Positions 35,905 through 48,559 of a stretch of DNA of 64,000 nt are shown here, piece after piece. A program made the translations under genes and the position numbers. Location of the stretch: NCBI GenBank assembly GCA_019426215.1, contig CM033399.1:21771022-21835021 (forward strand). Direction: 5' to 3'. Below the pieces are notes generated by a model that was not told the origin of the DNA, did not search any database, and saw nothing but the letters and a program-made list of their open reading frames with translations. The stretch is from Buddleja alternifolia (Eukaryota; Streptophyta; Magnoliopsida; Lamiales; Scrophulariaceae). The first letter of the stretch is position 1, and each line of letters starts with the position of its first letter.

Positions 35905-37060
35905 CTCGATCGCTAGCTAATTCTATTGAGAGAGCATCAGCAATGGGCTCTGCGATTGGTTCAGAAGGTGGAGGAGGAGGAGGGACACTCGAAGATTCTC
36001 CAAGCGCTGGTTCGACTGGAGCGCTTGTGGAACTTTTGGGAGTGGACCAGGGAGTGCGCTTACGAGCAAGCGGCACTTCCACTTCTTCTGCTTCTGCTTC
36101 TTCTTTCGTCTCGGGCAAAATGGTAGTCGCTGGAGGTGGAGAAGGGGTTTTCTGCATAGGGGAGGGAGACTTTTCCTTCTTCTTCTCTTTCTTTTCTTTC
36201 TTACCTTTCTCTTGTTTCTTCGCTGGCTGGGATGCTCAACAACTTTCACAACAACCTTTCTCTTTGGTCTCTTGACCACAACTTCTTCTGGCTCATCTGA
36301 TGAGGAAGTCGCTTTATCCTCATCATTACCACGAACTTGACCTTCAGCGAGGTCTTCAGCTAGGAGACGCTCACGCTCCTCTTTTGGAACTGCTGCACCA
36401 CCGCGGTGCTTAGGGTGGAGCAACTCACCGATCATCTTCTTTCCATAAAACTTCATAGCAGGCACTTTGGATCCCTTGGAAGTAGCAAATCCACAAGCAC
36501 TCAAAATAAAACTTAACAAAATCCCATAAGGCTTGTGATTAACGGAATCTTGCATCGCTGCTTGGAAGCGATTGAATACGTACAACGCCCAATTGACCTT
36601 CAGCTTGGTCAACACTGCGCTCATCATCTTGAATTGCATGATTGAAACCTTATCGAAAGAACCTTTCCTGCACTCGATCATCTTAGCACAAATATCAACC
36701 AGAATGACATATTCGCCCTTCATGTCATTCTTTTTGAAATTTGACTTGTAAGCCGCATCACCTTCATCGCGGCGAATAGTTTCCCAGACCTTTGTAAAAT
36801 TTCTTATGCCCACTTCTTCCACTTCACATCCATCAGAAGGCAGTTTCAGAAGATCAGCAAGTAGTTTTGCAGTAAGAACAAAAGGGGTTTCAGCAGAGGA
36901 AAACAAACAGGTGATGGAGTTGCCGTTAGCAGAAATGACAGCATTTTTTAAAAATAATTTCACTTCATCCTCATGCAGAAGAGAATGAGAGGTAAGAAGG
37001 TTCTTCAAATCGGATTCTTCAATGAGAGTAAGAATTTCTCTCATTGAAAAATTCTGGTTA

Positions 37061-37906
37061 CTGAACAGATATTCCCAGTTAAGAAGGAAAGAAAAAAGAG
37101 CTTTTTGCCTTAGAGAGAAAATGAACTTTTACAGCAAGTAGATATGAAAGTGATAAAGTTTTTTTCTGTAAAAAATTCGAAGGGTTTAAATAGATGGCAA
37201 AAGTAACTCCTCAATTGCTTTGATAAATGCCATGTGTAAATGCAGTTTATTAGAAATGAAAACCGTTTAATTTGATTGGTTTCATCATAAAGATGGATGT
37301 AAATGAGGTGATAAATTAGGTTAACTACTGTAAATATAGGATTTTGAAATCCGTAGTTACTTTTTCAAAAATATTTAAGATTTTGAAAATTTTCAGCTTG
37401 AGGTGCACGCGCCTATTAGTACACTGACACGTACCTAGACAAGTATAATAGTTGAACCACCTACTTGAGATAATGGTCAATAACCGTTAGTTTGATGTGA
37501 TATGGATGTGTGGGGAGTTATCAAATCTTATCTTATGGACTTCCACATGCTACCTTTTAGCGATGAAAATAATGCATATTTTTCAGAGAAAGTTACTTAG
37601 CGTTAAAGTGGGAATATACTTAACGCTAAAGTCTTACTTTAATAAAGAATATTTAATCACTGCTTGGAAAGAATATTTTTTATTTTGTTAGCGATCAAAT
37701 TTGTCATGCATAAAGTAAACGCTAATGATCAATGCATAAAATTTTTAAAGTCATTTTTATCATAGTCGCTTACTGATTGGAATAAGTACAATTTTAAAGT
37801 TTCCCCTAAAATTGATAATTCATTTCAATTTGAAAAACACTTTAGACATTATAATATAGTTGATTCCCCCTAAATTATATGCCTATAAAAGTATGATGCT
37901 TCATGA
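37061..37906. other. Spacer between pol and ORF3 of B2
   Basis: About 850 bp without coding signal. A TATA-like run (minus strand CTATTTAAACCC, 37182-37193) lies about 140 nt upstream of the first ORF3 ATG considered here. Two purine-rich motifs just past the pol end (near 37801-37810 and 37863-37877) resemble polypurine tracts. The block is homologous to the C spacer. Confidence 0.5.
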
Positions 37907-40900
37907 TTAAGCATTTAAATCAATCATACCTAATTCACTTTCTGAAAGTGAGAAAACATTGTTCGTTGAGCGCTTTTGTGAAAATATTTGCCATTTGTTT
38001 GTCAGTTCCAATAAAATGCATGGAGATATCTTTCTTTTGAACATGGTCACGCAAGAAATGGTAGCGAATGTTAATGCGTTTAGTTTTAGAATGAAGGACT
38101 GGGTTTTGGGTCATAGCTAAAGCACTTTGGTTATCACAATGGATGGGAGTAGGACCTAAGAGGATTCCATAATCTCTAAGTTGTTGCCTCATCCAAAGGA
38201 TTTATGCACAACAGCTTCCATCGGCTACATACTTAGCTTCAGCGGTAGACGAAATTATGGACTATTGTTTCTTACTATGCCATGAAATCAATCTATCACC
38301 TAAAAATTAACATGTATCACTAGTACTTTTTCTATCTATTTTGCATCCTACAAAATCTGCGTCTGAATAACCAATTAGTTCAAAAGGAGAGTTCCTTGGA
38401 TACCATAAGCCCACATTTTGTGTGTCTTTTAGGTATTTAAGGATTCTCTTGGTAGCAATTAGGTGTGACTCTCTTGGATCAACTTGAAAGCATGCACACA
38501 TGCATACCGAAAACATAATATCAGGTCCACTAGCGGTAAGATAAAGAAGTGATCCAATGATACCTCTATAGTTAGTGATATCAATCTTCTTCCCACTTTC
38601 GTCTTTATCTAACTTAAACGTTTGGCTCATTGGAACTTTTGAAGATGATGCATTTTCCATACCAAATTTCTTACTCATATATCTTGTATATTTAGCTTGG
38701 TTTATAAATATGCCATTAGGGAGTTGTTTAACTTGTAATCCTAAGAAGAAAGTTAATTCACCCATTATGCTCATTTCAAATTGATCTTGCATCATTTTTG
38801 AAAATTTCTCACACAAGCACTTATTAGTAGATCCAAAAATTATATCATCAACATAAATTTAGACTAAGAGAATATCTTCATTATGGGTAATTTTAAATAA
38901 CGTTGTGTCAACGCTGCCTTTGAAAAGCCTTTACCTATAAGGAAGATAAAGAGAGTGTCATACCATGCTCTTGGTGCTTGTTTAAGGCCATAGAGTGCCT
39001 TATCTAATTTGTAGACCATACTTTGCCATGGTTGTTGATGAATCCTTGGGGTTGCTCCACATATGCCTCTTCTTGGAGTTTACCATTTAGGAAAGCACTT
39101 TTCACGTCCATTTGATACACTGTGAATTTGTTGAATGCGGCAAACGCTAGGAATATCTGAATTGCTTTAAGACGGGCTGTTGGGGCATAAGTCTCATCAA
39201 AGTCAATACCCTCTTCTTGACAATAACCCTGAGACACTAATCTGGCTTTGTTTCTTATAACAATACCATCTTCGTCCATTTTGTTCCTAAAAACCTATCT
39301 AGTCCCAATAACTCCTTGGTGAGTTGTTCTTGGTACTAGCGTCCAAACCTTACTTCGCTTAAATTGGTTAAGCTCCTCTTGCATAGCTTCTACCCAATTT
39401 GAATTACTAAGCACTTCATCCACTTTCTTTGGTTCCATTTGAGATAGAAAACTTGCGAACATGGCCTCATTAATTGTAGTGGACCTATTTCTTACAGGTG
39501 CTCCAATATCTCCAATTGCTAGTTCTGGTGGATGATCTCTAAGCCATTTTCGATCTGGTTGGAACGTGTTGAGAGACTCTTAATTATCAATTGTTTGTTC
39601 CTATTGCGTAGTCGCTGCATCATTCACAGTTTCAATTTGCTCTTGATGATCATTCTCTTCATGATCATCAGCGTTTCTTACAATATCATCATTGATAACC
39701 TCACGAGTAACCTTAGAATTGGACATAAGGATCTCATCATCCTCATTAGGGGTGTAAGTTGAGTTGAGCCGGCTCGCGAGCCTGGCGAGCTGGCTCGACT
39801 CGAGCTCGAGCCTAACAAGCTCGAGCTTTTCTCGAGCTCGAGCTCGAGCCTATTTATGTCTTAAAAAAGCTCGTGAGCCCGACTCGCGAGCTTCTTCATA
39901 TTTTTATATATATTTATTTTATATTATAAATATTAATTATATATATATATATATATTAAATATTAACTATAAAACTTAATTAACCAAAAATAGAACCCTA
40001 TCTCACTCTCACCTCTTTCAAAACTCAAAAGTCACAGCAGGAGAAGAAAGAAAGAAACCCCTCTTCTCAGTCACGCAGCAGCCATCTTTGGCCTCCGTCA
40101 CGTCCTTCGCCGTTCGCCGTCACCTCCGTCTTCGGCCGCCGTCACCTCCGTCTTCGGCCGCCGTCACCTCCATCAACCGTAACTCAGCTGCTGCAGCGCC
40201 TCGCCTCCATCTGCCTCCCTCACCTCCGTCGTCGAAAACCGCCTCGAAATCGCCGCCAAACCTTTGTTCACCCTAGTAATTGTCTGCTGTATTTCTTTTC
40301 ATTTGAGATGCTTTGATTTTATTTTTCAATTGCAAGAATAGATGTATGTTTGAATCAATAGATTTAATTTTTCAATAGTTTTTCAATCTACTGTATTTCT
40401 TTAGTTTTTTTTCTGATAATTTACCAACAGGCTCGCGAGCCAGGCTCGAGCTCGCGAGCTCGAGCTCTTCAAAGTCCAGCTCGATGAGCTCAAGCTTAAG
40501 CTCGAGCTCGTGTGTACAGGCTCGAGCTCGAACTTGGCAAAATCTCCAGGCTCGGCTCGAGCTCGGCTCGTTTACACCCCTAATCCTCATCATCATCACT
40601 ATCATCACCAAGATTGATTTGTGATGCTAGTTAGGCACGATCTTCAATTCCTACATCATCAATATTAACCTTACTCGATTCTTGGTTAGCATCATCAAAC
40701 ACAACATGAATGGATTCTTCAACCTTCGATTTGATCTTATTTAGGATGCCAAACCTCTTGGCATAGCCTAGAAAGATTCCCTCATCCGCTTTAGGATCAA
40801 CTGTCTTTTGATTGTGGGATCCATTATTATGAATGAAACATTTTGAACCAAATACATGAAAATATGAAAAGTTTGGCTTACGTCTCTTCCACAACTCAAA

Positions 40901-41655
40901 TGGAGTCCTTTCATGTTGCTTGTTGATCATACACTGGTTCTGAGTGTAGAAAGTGGTATTGATTGCTTTCGGCCCAAAACCTTCGAGACAGCTTGGACTC
41001 TGCTAACATTGTCCTAGCAGCTTGTTTAGGCATTCTGTTCCATCCCTCAGCCACTCCATTTTGTTGAGGTGTTCTAGGCGCAGAATACTCATGAAGTATT
41101 CCAAAATCTGTACAAAACTTCTCAACAATAGTAAATTCAGTTCCTCTATCTCTTCTAATCCTCGTCACCTTTAGATCTTTCAACGTTTGTAATTGACGAA
41201 TTAGCACTATGAGCTTGACACTAGTTTCATCTTTGGAGGCTAAAAATTCTACCCATGTATAACGGTGAGAAATCATCAGCTATTACTAGCGAATACTTTT
41301 TACCACTAGCACTCATGATTTGAATAGGACCAAACAGATATAAATGCAATAGTTCAAGAATTCTAGAAGTAGATAGATGAGGTTTCTTCTTAAAAGATGA
41401 TTTAACTTGTTTACCCATTTGACATGCATCATATAACGGACTTTTCTAAAAGGAACCTTTAGGTAATCCTTCTACAAGATTTAGCTATATTAACTGAGAG
41501 ATTACCTCAAAGTAGAGGTGTTTCATTTTTTTATGCCATAACCAACCTAATTCATTTTGACTCTTAGTAACAAAATATGTAGGGTTGTTATCTATTGTTG
41601 AACCCCAATCTACCAAATAAACATTGTTTGTTCTTTTTTCTTTCAATTTAGTAGA
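37907..41655 (-). pseudogene. B2 pol, central and C-terminal part: integrase, RT, RNase H (broken)
   Basis: From the N-terminal side (right): GAG-pre-integrase (GWLWHKKMKHL) near 41500-41667; integrase core 41418-40911 with RDRGTEFT and PQQNGVAEG; linker 40930-40631; then the hAT insertion; RT from about 39460 ([30 protein letters not shown]), with YVDD near 38850 just after a CAA-to-TAA stop; RT C-terminus and start of RNase H 38816-38307; RNase H end 38192-37935 (PIHCDNQSALAMTQNP). Several stops and frameshifts break it. The domains identify a Sirevirus-type copia polymerase that would process, reverse-transcribe and integrate the element. Confidence 0.85.
39747..40582 (+). mobile_element. 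Non-autonomous hAT element
   Basis: Termini TAGGGGTGTAA and TTTACACCCCTA are inverted, and an 8-bp TSD ATCCTCAT (39739-39746 and 40583-40590) is perfect. Both ends hold long runs of GAGCTCGAGC-type repeats that extend the inverted repeats. The inner part (about 40010-40290) has a leader-like sequence and a CTCCGTCTTCGGCCGCCGTC minisatellite within a 62-codon frame (40088-40276) that is Ser/Pro-rich and unrecognised. It sits in the integrase-RT linker of B2 pol. No transposase is present. Confidence 0.85.
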
Positions 41656-43229
41656 TGTTGGTCCCAAGTGGTATACGAAAGGGTCTAGAAGGGGGGCGGT
41701 GTTGAGTAGACCTTGAAATTTTTTTCGACTTCAAAAGATTCGTATTAAAATATTTTGGACGCTTGAAATGTAGACGCTTCACTAAGCGTTTACTTCAAAT
41801 ATAGATGCTTAGGCCAAGCGTCTGATGAAAACTATTTAAGAAAGTTAACTTAGACTTTAAGATTAGAATACTTTAACCAAATAGGTTTAAGCGTTCAGTT
41901 CTTTAATCAGCGTTAGAACAACGAAATAATTTTAGAGTCCTCCTTTTAAAAAGCTTTATCGTCACAAGAAAAAAGTTTTAGTTGCTTAGTGTTCTCATGA
42001 GTTTTACTTAACTGTTTTATACGAAGATATAATAAAATGAAGAATGACTGTAAAGTAAAGAGCAAGATATTTGTAAGGTTCGTTGGGTGGTGTAATCCCA
42101 ACTACGTCCTTCTTCTCCTCGAACACTTGGAGGCAATCTACTAAGATGGTTCTCAAAGAATCACACAGAACCTTCTACAAGTTAGGGAGAGATGGATGTT
42201 GATGATTTGAGCTTCTTGATCACACAGATTTCTGCTCCAAATCACTTCTATCCCCTTGCTTCTTTCACCCAAAAATAATGCAAGCATCCAACTTTGACTT
42301 CACACAGATTGCGAGGCATGGATGGGGTTTATCTAATCGGTTTGTTTGATTTTGATGAAGTTCAAACAACTTGTGAATATCTCAATAGTAGTGTGGATTT
42401 CTTCGAAAAGAATGTTTGAGATATTGGTTGACTGTCTCAGGAATTGAAGAAAAGCAAGGAGAATGTTTGCTTGAATATTCTGGCTTTTTTGAGAGTTTAA
42501 GAAATGAGACTTCAATGCAACAGCAATGTAGCTTGGAATTGATCGTTGTTTTTGGCTTGTTGTTGAAGTCCTATTTATAGACATTCTTGGAAAAGGTGTT
42601 CGATTGACACATGCACAGGCGCGTGTCTCTCACTTCCGCGAGTGAACAACTTTTGTCCTTTTTCCTGAAAATCAGCTGCACAAAAGTTGGTGCTGCAGTT
42701 TGTGAAAAGTTGGCAGTCCAATAGGGTGGCTTTTCCGTACGTCTGAAAGTGCTTATCACATTTAATGCTCTTATCAGCATTTAATGTATTTGAATTAAAT
42801 GTCCGTTGGCATTTAATGCATCGAGAATATTTGCATTAAACTCCTTTTGGACTTGGAAATAAATTCAGGTGAAATCCATCATTGATAGACGCTTATCCAT
42901 TCTTGAATTTGCTTCCGCCTAAAAAGGTAACGCTTTCTATAGATGGATATTTAGACGCTTGGAAACTTCATCTTCATTCAGACTTCAGGCGCTTGAGTCT
43001 TCAAACTTAACTACTGATAAGCTCACTCAAAATTCATCAGACGCTTAGCCTAAGACTACTTAACCTAACAATCTAGAATAAAACAGGATGAAGCCTATAA
43101 AGCCTATTACAAATCTAACGCTTCAAAACCTATACAAGATTTCTATTGAAATCAAACTTACATATTTTGGGGTCTAACATAAACTCCTAATTGTCATCAT
43201 CAAAAACATTTAACATGAAATTCCTAACA
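41656..43229 (-). repeat. 3' LTR of C
   Basis: 1,574 bp, termini TGTTGGTCCCAAG and CCTAACA. The TATA box on the minus strand is at 42571-42580. Collinear with the 5' LTR. Confidence 0.92.
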
Positions 43230-43246
43230 ATTTCCTCCTTTCTGAT
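43230..43246 (-). other. Polypurine tract of C
   Basis: The minus strand reads ATCAGAAAGGAGGAAAT immediately upstream of the 3' LTR. Confidence 0.75.
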
Positions 43247-43459
43247 GATGACAATACTTACTCTTTTATAGTTCAAGAGTTAAACAGCCAAAATACAAGT
43301 TAGCTTTTGGTTAGATAAGGTTAGTTAAAGTTAGTTACGCTTCAACGAGTTGTTTCAGCTGAAAAATGCATTTTATATATGTCAATGATTACAAGCATTT
43401 TACAACTAAACAAAAAATTACATAAGAGACAAGAATATAGATAATGCAAATCAAGAAGC

Positions 43460-46400
43460 CTTAACGACTTGGTCTAACTATGTATCGCTTGGGCATTTCA
43501 ACTCGAATAGCTTCAGTTAGGCTATCTTCCAAAGTTATCATGGCTTCATGATCTTTGTTGATTATGAGCTTATTTTCTTCCTTTTGTCTCTTCTTGAAAG
43601 CTACAAAGTGTCTTTCCCATTCAGTCGGGTCAATACCCATATACCTTAAGCAAATTCGGAAAGTTCAGTTGAAGTTAGTCAACTGCCTGTCTTCAGCTAA
43701 GATTCTTGGATCTGTAGGTTCTGGAATAGACGCTCTTTGAAGAGGAATGTCAAACTGTTCAAGGCGTGCTCTAGAAGGTACTGGTAGATTTGGATATAGT
43801 GCTAGTGGAGGTTCTCTTAGCGTTCTACTAGGCGCTCCAGCAGAATCGCTTACTCCATAAGCAGGTATCCAAGATGGGAGTCTTGACGCAGAGAGAGTAA
43901 ATAATTGTTGACGCTTCGGCAGAGGAGGAGGATCTTGAGCTCTTGAACTAGAGGCTCTTTTCTTCTCTCCTGTTCTTTTCTCTTCCCCCTTATTGCCATC
44001 ATCGGCCTTCAAAAAATGTTCTGTGAGTAGACTAACTTGAGAGGCAATCTGAGACAATGAAGTTGTAACATGATTAAAACGCTTATCGAAGTATTCGTGC
44101 ATTGCTAGAAGCTTAGCGTTGGTAGCATCATTCATCTCTTGAAAGTCTCTACTACATTCATCCACAGCCGCTTGCGCAGAACCTTTCATATGACCGATTT
44201 GAGCGTTCATGATTTGAGACTCAATCTTTGCCAGATCTGTCTTAGGGAGTGTTTGCAAACTCTAAACAAAAGTACTTTTGAGCTTTTAGCTAAAAAAAAG
44301 TAATTTTGTAATGTTTGCAAATCCTGCTTTTGCTTTTGATTCTCTAAAATTAAGCTACCAGAAGCCAAAAGCTCCAAGCTGAGTAGGGGGTGCTTTTAGG
44401 TGCTTTTTAAATTCCTGCAATTGAAATAAATTTTTTATGACAATTTTATCCTTGAAAGTATTTTCATATTCCTAGGTTAATCCCATTAAAATAAAATTAA
44501 AAAAACTAACGTAAAAATTTACAGAAACATCAGGGGAGCAAAAACCCTACGTTTCTTAATGTAAAATTGTTCATCCCTTTCCTATGATTCCTACTTGATT
44601 TGTTGGAAATTAAATTAATTATATTTTAGTAGTTGAATATTGATGAAATCAAGAGATTTATCACACCCAAGAGTCCTGAAAAATCCAAAAACTCCCAACC
44701 TCGGCTTATATCATGTATTGTTATTAAAAAGTAATTAATTTTTATTTTAAAGTTATTTTTTATATTTATAATACTTGTTTAAATGCTTATTGCAAGCTAA
44801 TGAGGTCTAGAAAAACTTAAAAAGAAAGATAAAAGAAATTAAAAAAAATTGAAGGTGAGCACGTGACAGACACTTGTAGAATATGTTGATTTATTCTTTA
44901 AAAATCAATATTATTTCATAAACATATGTTTTTAGGGGTATTTTGTTAAAAAAATAGTAAGAACATAATGTGAAGAAAATATGATTTTTATTTTATTTTA
45001 GGGGCATTATTGTATTTTCTGTAAAAAAGCTAATTGATAATCACTTTTATTTGCAGACACTCCATGTAGCTTTTTTATACTTTCTGCTTGTGTTTGCAAA
45101 CACTATCCACTTCTGCTTCTCAAGTAATTCTGCTTATTTTTAATTTAAAAGCACTTCTTTAGAAGCAGTAGAGTTTGCAAACACTCCCTTAATCCAGTGG
45201 AGTGATTCTTCATTCTGAGTAGCTTGATTACTTATCTCCTCTATGACAGATTTCAGCAAAGGTCCAAACGCTTGACCCACATCCGATAGAGCCTGTCGAG
45301 GAGCTGGTCGCTTGAATCTAGATGTATGCTTGAGTGAGTTAAGGGGAGCTTGATATGCAGGATCAAAAATTGTACCTCGTACATCAGTTTGAAGATCCTC
45401 AGCAGTATCAACATTAACAAGTTCAAGAGCGTCAGGAGTATCCTCTGGTTGAGACGCTTGAACTGGTTCATCAGCAGATGCTGGAATATTTTCAACTTTG
45501 GAAGGTGCAGACGCTTCAACTAACTTAGCAGGCGCTTCCTCAATCACTGACTCCGTTTGACGAAACTCATCAAATTGGAAGTTCCACGAAGCGAGAGTAG
45601 CATAAGAATCTGAAGCAGCTTCCAGTAGTTGAGTCAGCCTGGAACGAGAGATGCAGGTCCCTTGAATGAATGTGCGCAGAGGACTATCTATGGCCCTGAT
45701 GTACATTGGACCAATGATATCCAGCACATGATTTGGAAAGATTTTGGACGGCGCTTAGCAGATAGAGAAAATTGCATCTGGGCAGTAATTCCTAGAAAAT
45801 CCAATTAACCTGTCTGTTAGAAGACTTTGAAGACGTTGAGATTCAGGAACATATGAATTATAGTACTCTTCCAGATAAGGATAGATAGCTTGAGCCAATC
45901 CCTGATTTCTTTCCAGAAATGAGAGAACAAACTCATAGTGACTGAGTACCTCTTTGTGAATAAACAGGAGCAAGGGATATCCTCGAAAGGGGTAGATTAT
46001 GAAACCATTCCAGTTTTTGAGTTTGCAGTGAAGATTCTATCGAAAAGAGATACGGGAGACAAAATCTTTACCATCATGTTGAAGTTGTCATTGCAGTGGC
46101 TTGGAGCAAAATTCAAGCACGATTTTGAAGTATTGCCACCGGTTGATGTATTAACGTTGAAGTGAAGAGGAGTAATGGACAGTCTGTGAAGCTCTTGATA
46201 CAAACACTGCTCAATTTGATGTCGAATTAGTGGGAGCTTGAGAACAGGTCCAACTCTCAGTTGACGCTTCTTAAGACAATACCTGGCAAACTGACGCTTT
46301 TTATCATGCATGCCTATGCCAAATAGATGGGGAGATTGAACTAATTCTGTGAACGTATATCTATGACCCACATACGCTTTAACCCAGTTGACTTTGGCCA

Positions 46401-48559
46401 TATAGTAGTCTGTGCCAGCATTAACCATAGCTCGAATGCCTTCATGATGGATATCTCTGATAGACTCAAAGCGATATCTATCAATTTGATAGTTAGCATT
46501 CCAGACGCTATCGAAATATGCATCAACTTCAGTCTTGATCAAATCCGTTAGAGATTCAAGACGCTCACCAGCATGAATTCCTTTATTCTTCCACAGTCGA
46601 AGAGGATTGACAGAATTCTTGTTCTCATCACAGTTTGCTATAAGAGGATAATGTGTGTAACCTTCTCTGTTCAAAACTGCCTCTGAAGGGTTGAGAAACT
46701 CTGGGCGAAAAGGATCATATACTCTGATGTTGTAGTCTCTCAGAGCAAAACCAGTAGACTTACTATGCCCATAATCCAGGTAGTAGGCGAGATCCACATC
46801 ACACCTAGGAGTTCTTCCTCCTTGTCTGTCTTGTTGAAGAATAAGAGAAGATGGTATCTAACCAGGAGATTTACCAAGTTGAAGGGCCAGATAGTACTTC
46901 CTCTCAATTTCTGTCAGTTCGGTGTGGAACACTATATCTCTGATCTGATTATCGATGTCAATTAGTGAGGCTACCTCATTCTCAGCATTAATGTATCTTT
47001 CTTCATTATATCCAGCCGGAATGAAGTCTTCTACGAGCGCTGGGGGCATAAAATTGATTGAATGATCAATCGTCTTCAGTGGGTCTAGCTTGAAGAAGTG
47101 CCTTAGCTTTATAATGTCTTCAGCAACTCTCTAACCTTCTGAGCGTGCCTCTGTTATAGCCGGAACACTAATTGACTCTAGAATCATTTGGGGAGCAGGT
47201 TGCTCTACTTCAAGTGTAGCAGCATCTGCAGCAACATCTTTGGCAATGGGCACAACCTCTGTCATCTCAACATCTAGATAGACGTCTGTTGATGCTTCAG
47301 CAGCAGCTGGAACTAAAGTTGTAATACATGAACTATCCTCTATAAGAGCAGGATCTTCTACAGATGTAGAAATAGAAATGCTGTGGGAAGAAATAAACTT
47401 ACCCTGAGAACTTGTCTCAACAGCAACGTGAGCGCTTGGCTCATCAGCAACTTGAGCACTTGGCTTAACAGTCTCAGGCTTCTTAGGTACAGGAGCAGCT
47501 TGACGCTTGCTTGTCCCGGTACGCTTAAAGATCTTCAAAGAGCTTGAGCGTTGGAGCGGGAGGGGCGGTAGATGATTCCTCAAAGTTTATTGGTTTAATA
47601 ATTCCTTCCAGCTTCCTACGCCTGATGAGAGGAATTTTGTCCTCTGCATCCTCATCAGTGTCTTCATCATGCTTTTGAGGAGAAGGAATGACTTGAGCCT
47701 TGGGCTTTCTAGGAGCCCTCTTCTTTGTTGCAGCCGGACGCTTCACGGCTTCTTCATCTGACGCTTCACGTACTTCCAGACGCTCAGAGAGTGGTCTAGC
47801 AGCACCACCAACCTTGGGAGGGTTGAACATATTGTTCAGAATCTTTTTTCCCAGCATCTTGGTCTTGTTCAACGGTTGACCAGATGAGTAGACACAGTCC
47901 GATTGACACAATAGATCGCTCAAAATGAGCCCATAAAGTTTATTTGGGGCGCTTAAACAATCTCTAAACCTTCCAAATACATACTCACTCCAGTTTATCT
48001 TAAGATTGAGGAGTATCGTCGTCATCATCTGAAATTGCACTGGGTTCACCTTATCAAAGGTACCCACTCTGCATTCTATAATCTTGCTGTAGAAGTCAGC
48101 CAACAGTCGGTATTTGGATACCAGATCTTTCTTCTCAAAGTGCTGTTTGTAGGGTACACCTCCATAAGCACTCATGGTTGTCCATGCTTCTTTGATTTGA
48201 TTCAAAGTGACACAATCCAATGTCTCACCCTCATTTGGGAGATTGAAGTTCTTGGCAATGGAAGCAGCAGACAAAACAAATTCCTTTGGTGGCTCCTTCT
48301 TGGACATAGGGATGAGACAAGAGATAGACTTCTTGTCTGCAGAGAGTTTAGCATTTTTCCAGAAGATGTCGACTTCTGTTGGAAACAGATAGGAATACTT
48401 AGTAACGAAAGTTTTGAGCCCAGCCTTGGTTACTGTATCCATCATATCATTTAGGTTGATCTGAGGTTGTTCATACAGAAATTTTCAATCGATAACAAGG
48501 CTTTCAGTCACCTTGATGATAGGCTCGGCCAAAGTAGAAGCAGATTTCTTTGGTGCCAT
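43460..48559 (-). pseudogene. C ORF3: large accessory protein downstream of pol (split by a MITE)
   Basis: Starts MAPKKSASTLAEPII at 48559. Open blocks are 48445-47525, 47583-47131, 47049-46858, 46797-45997, 45973-45755, 45727 to about 45192 and 44241-43665, then through a TGA to a final stop near 43460, about 1,380 codons in all. The N-terminal block shares KIIECRVGTFDKV, QFQMMTTIL and LKINWSEYVFGRF with B2 ORF3, and the last 65 residues also match. Between them are a KR-rich, possibly nuclear-targeting linker and Glu/Ala/Pro-rich stretches. Stops occur near 48485 and 47130, and a frameshift near 47550. It lies 812 nt beyond the pol stop, so it is not a direct readthrough product of pol. Function unknown; positional match to Sirevirus env-like genes. 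Confidence 0.75.
44245..45188. mobile_element. Harbinger-like MITE in C ORF3
   Basis: Termini GGGAGTGTTTGCAAAC and GTTTGCAAACACTCCC are inverted, with a 3-bp TSD TTA (44242-44244 and 45189-45191). It is 944 bp, AT-rich and non-coding. Removing it with one TSD copy restores an open ORF3 frame across the site (HWIK followed by TDLAKIES), so ORF3 was open here when it inserted. PIF/Harbinger assignment rests on the TTA target and the GGGxGTGTTTG terminus. Confidence 0.8.

Larger units (their letters stand above)
32841..37060 (-). pseudogene. B2 ORF3: large accessory protein downstream of pol, with two predicted introns
   Basis: About 4.2 kb of interrupted coding DNA. The N-terminal block (37044 to about 36240) is homologous to C ORF3, with KMIECRKGSFDKV, QFKMMSAVL and LKVNWALYVFNRF. 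A basic linker (KRPKRKVVVK) and an acidic/proline-rich region follow. Further blocks lie at 35505-35290, 35268-35068, 34712-34389, 34328-33750, 33814-33218 (serine/aspartate-rich) and 33056-32841, whose end matches the end of C ORF3. Predicted introns on the minus strand are 35904-35826 and 35639-35559. Frame breaks occur near 36230 and in later blocks, and one stop follows the second intron. No membrane segment is evident. The position resembles the env-like gene of other Sireviruses, but the function is unknown. Confidence 0.7.

Noticed and set aside
33402..36275. Several plus-strand frames opposite ORF3
   Set aside because: They shadow the minus-strand ORF3 blocks, which are the ones conserved between B2 and C.
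47360..47405. A 45-nt intron in C ORF3 at the conserved donor
   Set aside because: The donor GTAAGTTT is good, but the nearest acceptors make an intron shorter than plants usually splice and the frame stays open without splicing; noted only as support for the B2 site.
32841..48559. Calling ORF3 an envelope protein
   Set aside because: No signal peptide or membrane segment was seen; only its position resembles env-like genes, so the function was left open.
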